5,560 bases of DNA from Thermoguttaceae bacterium (GCA_024653385.1 JANLFZ010000186.1:1-5560); one strand, 5' to 3'; shown: positions 1 through 5,560, counted from the stretch's first letter. Notes: generated by a model not told the origin, from the letters alone. Numbers and translations are program-made.

Positions 1-30
1 CGCTTGCGCCAGACGCTGCTGGCGCAAGCG
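1..30. repeat. Perfect 12-bp inverted repeat with 6-nt loop
   Basis: CGCTTGCGCCAG at 1-12 is the exact reverse complement of CTGGCGCAAGCG at 19-30, with ACGCTG between them. It lies inside the reading frame of the first gene and no T-run follows, so it does not look like an intrinsic terminator. It touches the window edge, so the stem could be longer. Its role is unknown. Confidence 0.8.
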
Positions 31-483
31 GCGTTTCGGGTACAATCGGCCGTGCAGAACGGGCGCAAGGCCACCAGCGAGGTGCTCGGCATCGCCCGCT
101 CGTTCGACGACATCCGCGCCGAACTGGTGAACAATCGGATCGACACCCAAGAGCTGAAGGACCGGCTCGACGGGGGCATCGCCTCGCCGCTGCGGCGGAT
201 CGGCAGCGAGATGTTCCCCGAGTTGGAGCGTCGCCTGGACGACCTTCAAGCCGCGCTCGACAACCCCGAGACCGGCCTGCCCGCCCGCCAGCGCGCCATC
301 GCCCAGATCGACGGGATCCTCAAGGCCATGCGCGACGTGCTCGGCCGGATGCTCGAGCTGGAGGACTTCAACGAGGCGGTCGAACTCTTGCGTGGCATCA
401 TCGCCGCGCAGGAAAAGCTCCACGAGCTGACCAAGCAACGGCACAAGCAGAAGGCGCGGGATTTGACGGAGGAGTCGCCGTGA
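1..483 (+). CDS. C-terminal part of a helical (coiled-coil) protein, 5' end outside window
   Basis: The reading frame is open from the first base, so this is the last 160 codons of a longer gene; the TTG at position 4 is probably an internal Leu, not a start. The visible part has no transmembrane segment and is rich in Leu, Glu, Arg and Ala in helix-like spacing (for example ELERRLDDLQAAL). It ends in a very charged tail with HELTKQRHKQKARDLTEE. The segment LEDFNEAVELLRGIIAAQEK resembles, from memory, the ends of large planctomycete proteins encoded beside MoxR, DUF58 and von Willebrand factor A (Bat-like) genes; this is recall, not a search result. Its TGA stop overlaps the GTG start of the next gene (GTGA), so the two are probably co-translated. 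No function can be assigned. That it is a real coding region is nearly certain; the family is uncertain. Confidence 0.85.
   Translation, partial: RLRQTLLAQAAFRVQSAVQNGRKATSEVLGIARSFDDIRAELVNNRIDTQELKDRLDGGIASPLRRIGSEMFPELERRLDDLQAALDNPETGLPARQRAIAQIDGILKAMRDVLGRMLELEDFNEAVELLRGIIAAQEKLHELTKQRHKQKARDLTEESP
468..474 (+). promoter_or_regulatory. Ribosome binding site fixing a GTG start
   Basis: GGAGGAG lies 5 bases upstream of the GTG at 480. This strong Shine-Dalgarno sequence inside the end of the preceding gene supports the GTG as the true start of the 603-residue gene and supports translational coupling. Confidence 0.8.
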
Positions 484-2291
484 CACGCAGCGGATCGGGA
501 CACTTCGCCCTCGTGATGGGCGCGATGGTCGTGGCGGCGTCCGTGCGCGCGTGGGGCGCCGAGGCTCCGGCCGCGGAAAAAACGGCGCTACCGCCCGAGA
601 AGCCCGCCGCCGGCAAGGTGGACGCCCCCAACAAGCCCGAGGCCGGCCCCGCCGACCGGCTCGCGGCCGAACAGCAGCAGGTCGCCGACCGCTACCGGCG
701 TCTCGAGGAGGTCTTGTTGCGCATGGCGGAGGTCAGCCGCATGACCGATCCCCGGCGCGCGGCGCTGTTGCGCCAGGCCGTCGACGAAAGCAAGCAGCGG
801 CTCATCGGAGTCCAATTCGAGAGGCTCGTCGAATTGCTCCAGAAAGACCAGCTTGCCCCGGCCATCGCCGGCCAGGGCGACCTCGATGGCGACCTCCGGG
901 CGATCCTCCAACTGCTCTTGACCGAGAGTCGCTCCGAGCGCAATCGCTCCGAGCAGGCCCGCCTGCGCGACTACATCAAGAAGATCGCCGAAATCATCAA
1001 CCAACAGCAGAGCATCCTGGGCCGCACGGCCGGCGGGGGCGAGCCCAAGGGCCTGGCCGACGAGCAAAACCGTCTGGCCAATCGCACGGGCGAATTAGCG
1101 AAAACCATCAAGGAGAACGAAGAGGCCAAACCCGGCTCGGCCAAAGGAAACGACGGTTCCAAACCCGGCCAGACCAAGGGCGCCCCGGGCGGCGCCAAGG
1201 AGACCCCCGAGCCAAAGCAAGGCAAGCCCGGCGAAGGACAACGCAAGCCCGGTGAAGCCCAAGGCAAGCCGACCGAAGCTCAAGGCAAACCAAGCGAAGG
1301 CCAGGGCAAACCAAACGAAGGCCAGGGCAAACCAAACGAAGGCCAGGGCAAGCCAAGCCAAAGCCGGGGAAAGCCCGCGCAAGGGCAAGGCAAGCCGGGG
1401 CAAACTCCCTCGAAGGAACAGAGCCAGGGCGACGAGAAAGACCCAAGCGAAGGATCCGGCCCGCCCCAAGAAGACCAAGCCAATCCCGCGCGCAAGCGTC
1501 TCGAGGCCGCGCGCCAGCGCATGCGCGAGGCCGAGGAGAAGCTCCGCAAGGCCCAGCGCGAGGGCGCCAAGGAAGAGCAGGAGAAGGCCCTCGAGGAACT
1601 CAAGCAGGCCAAGGCCGACCTCGAGAAGATTCTCCGGCAACTCCGGGAGGAAGAGATCGAACACGTGCTGACGGCCCTCGAGGCCCGACTCGCCAAAATG
1701 CTCCAGATGCAGCGCGCCGTGTACGACGCCACGGTCCGCCTCGAGGACGCCATGAAGAAATCGCCGGGGCGCGAGCACGAAGTCGAGGCCGGCCGGCTCA
1801 GCACGCGCGAGGCCGAGATCGGCCTGGAGGCCGAGCGCGCGCTGAACCTGCTCAAGGAAGACGGCACCTCGGTCGCGTTTGCCGAGGCGCTCGAGCAGAT
1901 GCGCGCCGACATCCAGCAAGTCGACGACCGGCTCAAGGCGGCCAAGGTCGACGAGACGACCCGAAGCATCGAGGAGGACATCATCGCCGCTCTGGAAGAG
2001 ATGATCCAGGCCCTTCAGAAAGAGATCCAGAAGCGCGAGCGGCGCAAGGGCCAAGCCCCGCCCCCGGGCGAGCCGCAAGACCCGCCGCTGGTCGATGTGC
2101 TGGCCGAGCTGAAGATGATCCGGGCGCTTCAGATGCGGGTCAACACGCGGACCGCCCGGTACTCGAAGCTCCTGGGCGACCGCGAGCAGGCCGAGCATCC
2201 CGACCTGATCGAGGCCCTCAAACGACTCGCCGAGCGCCAACGGCGGATCTACAAGATCACCCGGGACCTGGAAATGGGGAAGAACCAATGA
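480..2291 (+). CDS. Exported helical protein with Gly-Lys-Pro repeats, conserved planctomycete type, function unknown
   Basis: The 603-residue product starts at a GTG that overlaps the upstream stop and follows a strong ribosome binding site. Residues 1-26 look like a Sec signal peptide: Arg3, a hydrophobic core at 9-22, and a likely cut after AWG (24-26). Residues about 60-215 are charged helix (EEVLLRMAEVSRMTDPRRAA, then DYIKKIAEIINQQQSIL). Residues 216-335 are low-complexity Lys/Pro/Gly/Gln/Glu, including nine 7-residue GKPxEGQ-type repeats at 248-310. Residues 336-525 are strongly coiled-coil-like (EAEEKLRKAQREGAKEEQEK). A last helical part at 537-600 holds LAELKMIRALQMRVNTRTAR and LAERQRRIYKITRDLEMGKN. 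The N- and C-terminal helical parts resemble a family I recall as widespread in planctomycetes without known function. No enzyme motif is visible. The 482-512 module resembles part of the next gene's product. The likely role is structural or scaffolding outside the cytoplasm, by inference. Its stop overlaps the next start (ATGA). Confidence 0.9.
   Translation: MTRSGSGHFALVMGAMVVAASVRAWGAEAPAAEKTALPPEKPAAGKVDAPNKPEAGPADRLAAEQQQVADRYRRLEEVLLRMAEVSRMTDPRRAALLRQAVDESKQRLIGVQFERLVELLQKDQLAPAIAGQGDLDGDLRAILQLLLTESRSERNRSEQARLRDYIKKIAEIINQQQSILGRTAGGGEPKGLADEQNRLANRTGELAKTIKENEEAKPGSAKGNDGSKPGQTKGAPGGAKETPEPKQGKPGEGQRKPGEAQGKPTEAQGKPSEGQGKPNEGQGKPNEGQGKPSQSRGKPAQGQGKPGQTPSKEQSQGDEKDPSEGSGPPQEDQANPARKRLEAARQRMREAEEKLRKAQREGAKEEQEKALEELKQAKADLEKILRQLREEEIEHVLTALEARLAKMLQMQRAVYDATVRLEDAMKKSPGREHEVEAGRLSTREAEIGLEAERALNLLKEDGTSVAFAEALEQMRADIQQVDDRLKAAKVDETTRSIEEDIIAALEEMIQALQKEIQKRERRKGQAPPPGEPQDPPLVDVLAELKMIRALQMRVNTRTARYSKLLGDREQAEHPDLIEALKRLAERQRRIYKITRDLEMGKNQ
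1221..1409 (+). repeat. Nine tandem 21-bp units encoding 7-residue GKP repeats
   Basis: Nine in-frame 21-bp units start at 1221, 1242, 1263, 1284, 1305, 1326, 1347, 1368 and 1389. They encode GKPGEGQ, RKPGEAQ, GKPTEAQ, GKPSEGQ, GKPNEGQ, GKPNEGQ, GKPSQSR, GKPAQGQ and GKPGQTP. Units five and six are identical in DNA, and unit four differs from them by one base, which marks the middle as the most recently copied part. The tract uses more AAA, CAA and CCA codons than its GC-rich flanks. The peptide should be an unstructured, hydrophilic linker between two helical halves. Confidence 0.9.
2277..2283 (+). promoter_or_regulatory. Possible ribosome binding site for the 358-residue gene
   Basis: GGGGAAG ends 4 bases before the ATG at 2288. 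It is a purine-rich but imperfect Shine-Dalgarno match with short spacing. Together with the ATGA overlap it suggests that re-initiation by ribosomes finishing the upstream gene matters here. Confidence 0.45.
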
Positions 2292-3364
2292 ACGCGGCAC
2301 GGAACCTGCCAGGCGACCGTTTTTGGGGACGGCGTTGCGTCATGGCGTCGGTCGGCGCGGCGCTCTTGTTGGCCGGCGTCGAGCCGGCGCGGGGCCAATC
2401 GCCGGGGTCGCTGGGCGGCCCGTCGTGGCAGCCCCACGCGCCGGAAACCGTGCGGGCCCAAGCGATGGCCTGGCTCGAAGGACGCAAGGTCGATGCCGCC
2501 GTGCAATCCAAGGCGGCCGCCATTTGGAACGCCAAGCCAACGCCGGCCGGCGGAGCCGAAGTCCTCGACCGGCTGGTGCGGACCTTCGCCCTGGCCGACG
2601 AGAACGTGGCCAAGCTGGTCGAGTTTTGCGCGAAACCGCGCGCCGCGGCCGCGCCACCCGCCCAACCGTGGCTCACCGCCGCCGGCACGCCGCCGCTGGT
2701 AGCCTCGAACGTGCGTCTGTGGTACGCCCGCTGGCTGATCCACGAGGCCCTCTACGACGAGGCCGCCGAGCAGCTTCAGGGGCTCCAGCCGCAGCAAGTA
2801 GTCGATCCCGCGTCCCTCTTGTTTTGCCAGGCGGTGGTCCATTATCGGCTTCTGAACCGCGACGCGGGCATGGAGGCCCTGGCCGCGCTGCTCGAAGGCG
2901 CCGACCATGGCCCGAGCCGTTACGTGGCGCTTGCGCGGCTCATGGAGGCCGATCTGAAGGACCTCCAGGAGGATTCGCTGGACCACATCGCTCGTCGCAT
3001 GGAGGACATCGAGCGGAGACTCGATTTGGGCCGGGCGGGCAAGAAGGTCCGCTCGATCGAGGATGGGGTGATCGAGTCGCTCGATAAACTGATCAAGCAA
3101 CTGGAGGACCAACAGCAGGAGTCCCAGAGCGCCGGCGCAAGCAACCTTCAGCCAAGCCGGCCGGCCCAGGACAGCCAGATCATCTCGGGCAAAGGCAAGG
3201 GCGAGGTGGATCGCAAGCGGATCGGCAGCCAGAGCGGCTGGGGTAACCTGCCCCCGCGCGACCGCGAGGAGGCCCTCCAGCAGATCGGGCGCGATTTCCC
3301 CTCGCACTACCGCGACGTGATCGAACAGTACTTCCGCAGACTGGCAACCGAGGGCAGCGAGTGA
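2288..3364 (+). CDS. Exported helical protein with WGNLPP/YFRRLA tail, function unknown
   Basis: The 358-residue product starts at the ATG of an ATGA overlap with the upstream stop. Residues 1-36 look like a signal peptide: basic stretch with Arg11, Arg15 and Arg16, hydrophobic core CVMASVGAALLLAGV at 17-31, and a likely cut after ARG (34-36) before Gln37. Residues about 50-240 are mostly helical; WYARWLIHEALYDEAAEQL at 145-163 and the following helices look tetratricopeptide-like, but no clean repeat can be fitted. Residues 242-272 (with RSIEDGVIESLDKLIKQL) match a module in the upstream product. A polar linker at 275-305 leads to a C-terminal tail with DRKRIGSQSGWGNLPP, FPSHYRDVIEQYFRRLA and conserved-looking aromatic residues. 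From memory this tail type recurs at the ends of many planctomycete proteins of unknown function. No catalytic motif is seen. Coding status is sure; role unknown, probably partner of the neighbouring exported proteins. Confidence 0.88.
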   Translation: MNAARNLPGDRFWGRRCVMASVGAALLLAGVEPARGQSPGSLGGPSWQPHAPETVRAQAMAWLEGRKVDAAVQSKAAAIWNAKPTPAGGAEVLDRLVRTFALADENVAKLVEFCAKPRAAAAPPAQPWLTAAGTPPLVASNVRLWYARWLIHEALYDEAAEQLQGLQPQQVVDPASLLFCQAVVHYRLLNRDAGMEALAALLEGADHGPSRYVALARLMEADLKDLQEDSLDHIARRMEDIERRLDLGRAGKKVRSIEDGVIESLDKLIKQLEDQQQESQSAGASNLQPSRPAQDSQIISGKGKGEVDRKRIGSQSGWGNLPPRDREEALQQIGRDFPSHYRDVIEQYFRRLATEGSE

Positions 3365-3434
3365 ATGCGAACCGCGCGATTCCCGCGCGATTGGTCCAAC
3401 CGTACCCATTCCCGTCGAACCTCGACGTTTTCCC
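3365..3434 (+). other. 70-base intergenic gap, the only one in the gene cluster
   Basis: This is the only gap between genes in the window. It holds a GC hairpin (3373-3389), which also reads as the 10-base sequence CCGCGCGATT present twice (3372-3381 and 3383-3392). No convincing -35/-10 pair and no Shine-Dalgarno sequence before the ATG at 3435 are visible. The frame of the next gene is open through the whole gap but has no ATG, GTG or TTG before 3435. Confidence 0.6.
3373..3389. repeat. Small GC hairpin between genes 3 and 4
   Basis: CGCGCG at 3373-3378 can pair with CGCGCG at 3384-3389 around the loop ATTCC. It begins 9 bases after the stop of the 358-residue gene. No T-run follows, so it is not a standard intrinsic terminator. 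It could stabilise the upstream mRNA or weakly attenuate transcription, but in such GC-rich DNA chance is also possible. Confidence 0.5.
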
Positions 3435-4637
3435 ATGAGCACCGCGCTACTGGTCGTTGTCCTTGCATCCGTTCAGCCCATCGTGGACGTGGAACCGCTT
3501 TCGGGTCAGAGCCTCCGAGGAACGCTGGTCCAACTCGACGGCCAGGGCGTTACGCTCGAAACCCCGAAAGGCCGCGTCGCGGTCGAGATCGACCGGCTGG
3601 CCGGCATCTCCCTGGCCCCCTCGCCGACCCCCGCGGCGCCGGCCGCCCAACCCGAGGTCTGGGTCGAACTGATCGACGGGTCGCTGATCGTGGGAACCGG
3701 TTTCACCGTGAAGGACGGCAAGGCGTCCCTCGCGCCGCTGGGCCCCGAGGCGGCGCGCTGCGAAATCTCCACCCAAGACATCCGCTCGGTGCGATTCCAG
3801 GCGCAGTCCGAGGCCCTGTCGGCCCAGTGGGAGAAGGTCCTGGCATCCGAAGCCCGCACCGATGTCCTCGTGACACGCAAGGGCGATGTGCTCGATTTCT
3901 ACCAGGGCGTCGCCAAGAATGTCACCGCGGAGGTCGTCGAGTTCGACATGGACGGCGAGACCGTGCCGGCCAAGCGGGCGAAGGTCTACGCAATCGTGTA
4001 CCATCATCCGGCCGGACGGCATGTGCCCGAGCCGCTCTGTTCGGTGGTCGAGTCGAGCGGCTCGCGGTGGTCGTGCCGCGAGGTCGCGTTGCGCGAAGGC
4101 CGGATCGAAGGGACCACCCCGTCGGGCGTGAAGCTCGCCCGGCCCGCCAGCGCAGTCGCCCGGATCGACTTCTCGCGCGGCAAGATCGTCTATCTCGGCG
4201 ATCTCAAGCCCGAATCGGTCGAGTGGACGCCGTATTTCGGGCTCGGCAAGGAGCTTCCGGTGCGGGCGGCGTTCTACGGCCCGCGCGTGGACCGGAGCAC
4301 GACGGGCGGCCCGCTGGAGCTGGACGGCAAGAGCTACAAGAAAGGGCTGTCGGTTCACAGCAAGACCGTCCTGGTATATCGCCTGCCCGACCGGTTCCGC
4401 CGCCTTACCGCGACCGTGGGGATCGACGACCGGGTGCGGCCGCGCGGGCACGTGCAACTGGTCATCCGTGGCGACGATCGCGTGCTCTTCGAGGCTCCGG
4501 TCAGCGGATCCGACCCGCCCCGATCGATCGACCTCGACGTGACCGGCGTGCGCCGGATCACGATCCTGGTCGATTTCGGCGCCGACTTGGACATTGCCGA
4601 CCACCTTGACCTGTGCGACGCGAGGCTCGTGAAATGA
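3435..4637 (+). CDS. Beta-rich protein with C-terminal NPCBM domain (putative carbohydrate-binding)
   Basis: The 400-residue product starts at ATG 3435, the first possible start in frame. Residues 1-14 are a hydrophobic stretch (STALLVVVLASV) like a signal peptide, but no Lys or Arg precedes it, and no ribosome binding site is visible, so the start is less certain than the gene. Residues 23-246 contain about four similar beta-rich modules (near 23-60, 76-121, 143-190 and 203-246), each with a Gly-containing turn, a V/L-rich strand and a closing I/V-rich strand, for example LRGTLVQLDGQGVTLETPKG. Residues about 255-400 fit the NPCBM family (PF08305): LDGKSYKKGLSVHSKTVLVY at 295-314, the TVGIDD strand at 327-332, and a final strand with ITILVDFG followed by DHLDLCDARL. 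That family is proposed to bind carbohydrate; the ligand here is unknown. No glycosidase domain is attached. Its stop overlaps the protease start (ATGA), so the two proteins are probably made together and may act on the same envelope substrate. Confidence 0.88.
   Translation: MSTALLVVVLASVQPIVDVEPLSGQSLRGTLVQLDGQGVTLETPKGRVAVEIDRLAGISLAPSPTPAAPAAQPEVWVELIDGSLIVGTGFTVKDGKASLAPLGPEAARCEISTQDIRSVRFQAQSEALSAQWEKVLASEARTDVLVTRKGDVLDFYQGVAKNVTAEVVEFDMDGETVPAKRAKVYAIVYHHPAGRHVPEPLCSVVESSGSRWSCREVALREGRIEGTTPSGVKLARPASAVARIDFSRGKIVYLGDLKPESVEWTPYFGLGKELPVRAAFYGPRVDRSTTGGPLELDGKSYKKGLSVHSKTVLVYRLPDRFRRLTATVGIDDRVRPRGHVQLVIRGDDRVLFEAPVSGSDPPRSIDLDVTGVRRITILVDFGADLDIADHLDLCDARLVK
4622..4625 (+). promoter_or_regulatory. 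Weak ribosome binding site for the protease gene
   Basis: GAGG lies 8 bases upstream of the ATG at 4634, inside the end of the NPCBM gene. It is short but well spaced and, with the ATGA overlap, favours 4634 over the later candidate starts. Confidence 0.4.
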
Positions 4638-5560
4638 GAACCCTCGACCCCCCGGGAACACGTCCCTTCGAGGTCGTGCATCCCGGGAGAACTGTGTTCG
4701 ATCCGACCAGGGCTCTGCCCTTGGGGTTGAGAACCGCGAGACGGCTTGCGCCGACCATCGCCGCGGCGGTTCTGGCGTTGGCGCTGCCGTGCGTGTCGCG
4801 GGCCCTCGAGGTCGACCCCGCCGTGCTGAAGGCCGAGTCCGACCGGGTGGCTACCATCGCCCGGGTCAAGCACACGGTCTTGGCGATCTTTTCGGCCACG
4901 GGAGCGGGCGGCGGCTCGGGCGTCGTCATCACCCCCGACGGCTACGCCCTGACGAACTTCCACGTCGCCCAGCCCATCGGCAAGGCCCTCAAATGCGGCA
5001 TGGCCGACGGCAAGGTCTACGACGCGGTGCTCGTGGGCATCGACCCCGTTGGCGACGTGGCCCTCATCAAGCTCTTCGGCCGCGACGATTTTCCCTGCGC
5101 CGAGTTGGGCGACAGCGACACGGTGCGCCAAGGAGACTGGTGCCTGGTGCTGGGAAACCCGTTCCTCCTGGCAACCGACTTCCAACCCACCGTCACCTAC
5201 GGCATCATCTCCGGCGTCCATCGGTACCAATACCCGGCGGGCACGATCCTCGAATACGCCGACTGCCTCCAGACCGACGCCTCGATCAACCCTGGCAACT
5301 CGGGCGGCCCCTTGTTCGACATGGCGGGCCGGGTGATCGGCATCAACGGCCGCGCCTCGTTCGAAAAGCGCGGCCGCGTCAACGTCGGCGTGGGATACGC
5401 CATCTCGATCAACCAGATCAAGAACTTCCTGGGGCATCTTCGCGCGGGACGGATCGTCGACCACGCCACGCTCGGGGCCCGCGTCGCCACCGAGGAGAAC
5501 CAGCGGGCGGTCGTTTCCGACATCCTCGACGACTCCGACGCATATCGCCGCGGACTGCGC
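4634..5560 (+). CDS. S1C (HtrA/Deg-like) serine protease, 3' end outside window
   Basis: The frame runs from ATG 4634 to the window edge, giving 309 residues. The protease domain spans about 75-275 and has every hallmark of trypsin-like S1C peptidases: GGGSGVVITPDGYALTNFHV with catalytic His110, GDVALIKL with Asp141, and the QTDASINP-GNSGGP stretch with nucleophile Ser223 and an intact oxyanion-hole Gly. VGVGYAISINQIKNFL closes the domain. Residues from about 279 (GARVATEENQRAVVSDILDD, then SDAYRRGLR) fit the first part of a PDZ domain, so the rest should hold that PDZ domain and perhaps more. Residues 33-57 form a signal peptide (RTARR, then TIAAAVLALALP, likely cut after SRA), so it acts outside the cytoplasm in folding quality control or degradation. 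With the ATG at 4634 the signal has about 30 extra N-terminal residues; GTG 4694 or TTG 4721/4727 are alternative starts. The pairing with an NPCBM gene suggests an envelope or surface substrate. The active-site residues are intact, so it should be a working protease. Confidence 0.93.
   Translation, partial: MRTLDPPGTRPFEVVHPGRTVFDPTRALPLGLRTARRLAPTIAAAVLALALPCVSRALEVDPAVLKAESDRVATIARVKHTVLAIFSATGAGGGSGVVITPDGYALTNFHVAQPIGKALKCGMADGKVYDAVLVGIDPVGDVALIKLFGRDDFPCAELGDSDTVRQGDWCLVLGNPFLLATDFQPTVTYGIISGVHRYQYPAGTILEYADCLQTDASINPGNSGGPLFDMAGRVIGINGRASFEKRGRVNVGVGYAISINQIKNFLGHLRAGRIVDHATLGARVATEENQRAVVSDILDDSDAYRRGLR

Noticed and set aside
929..954. 11-base direct repeat TCGCTCCGAGC at 929-939 and 944-954
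   Set aside because: It encodes RSE-RN-RSE in a charged helix; two short copies in a biased coding sequence are not notable.
1095..2300. Long open frame on the - strand (401 codons) opposite gene 2, with hydrophobic 7-residue repeats such as ALAFVWF opposite the repeat tract
   Set aside because: It mirrors the strongly biased codons of gene 2; stop codons are rare on the opposite strand in such GC-rich DNA. The + strand frame has a signal peptide, a ribosome binding site, an operon overlap and family resemblance. The hydrophobic repeats are the complement of GKPxEGQ codons.
3391..3419. Possible promoter in the gap (TTGGTC with GTCGAA 17 bases later)
   Set aside because: The -10 candidate is a poor match to TATAAT and the -35 match is partial; chance is likely.
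2249..3442. Long open frame on the - strand (397 codons) opposite gene 3
   Set aside because: Composition is typical of a GC-rich shadow frame (Arg, Gly, Leu, Ala), no recognisable motif is seen, and the + strand frame carries a clear signal peptide and C-terminal tail.
3365..4609. A + strand frame of 414 codons starting directly after the gene 3 stop
   Set aside because: After the first residues it is extremely rich in Arg, Pro and Gly, and it overlaps the NPCBM gene in another frame. Its start is only of interest for the gene 4 start question.
3447..4661. Long open frame on the - strand (404 codons) opposite the NPCBM gene
   Set aside because: The + strand frame encodes the recognisable NPCBM domain; the opposite frame has no motif and is explained by codon bias.
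4653..4665. Short inverted repeat GGGA...TCCC just after the NPCBM gene stop, considered as a terminator
   Set aside because: The stem is only four base pairs, there is no T-run, and it lies inside the start of the protease gene.
4355..5464. Long open frame on the - strand (369 codons) opposite the NPCBM and protease genes
   Set aside because: It crosses the junction of two well-supported genes and shows no family motif.

Overview
The window is GC-rich, with third codon positions dominated by G and C, and nearly all of it codes on the + strand. It looks like a chromosomal fragment from a planctomycete. The evidence is the kind of proteins present: exported alpha-helical proteins of a sort I recognise from planctomycete genomes, a protein ending in a WGNLPP...FPSHYR...YFRRLA tail, and an NPCBM (PF08305) protein. 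I see no mobile element, RNA gene or CRISPR array, and base composition does not shift along the window apart from one short repeat tract.

Layout: five genes run in one direction. (1) Positions 1-483 are the 3' end of a helical, probably coiled-coil protein. (2) 480-2291 is a 603-residue exported helical protein with nine 7-residue Gly-Lys-Pro-rich repeats in the middle. (3) 2288-3364 is a 358-residue exported helical protein with a conserved-looking C-terminal tail. (4) 3435-4637 is a 400-residue beta-rich protein with about four similar N-terminal modules and a C-terminal NPCBM domain. (5) 4634-5560 is the first 309 residues of an exported S1C (HtrA/Deg-like) serine protease with a complete His-Asp-Ser triad; it runs off the window at the start of a PDZ domain.

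Genes 1/2, 2/3 and 4/5 overlap by 4 bases (GTGA, ATGA, ATGA), which points to one operon with translational coupling. The only gap is 70 bases between genes 3 and 4. It holds a small GC hairpin and no clear ribosome binding site.

How they work together: genes 2 to 5 begin with export signals, although that of gene 4 is atypical. All four products should therefore act outside the cytoplasm, in the periplasm or at the cell surface. A reasonable inference is an envelope assembly or quality-control unit: helical scaffold proteins, a putative carbohydrate-binding protein and an HtrA-like protease. Genes 2 and 3 share a short helical module (RSIE..xIxxL...I..L), suggesting they are related or bind the same partner. 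No biochemical function can be assigned to genes 1 to 3 from sequence alone.
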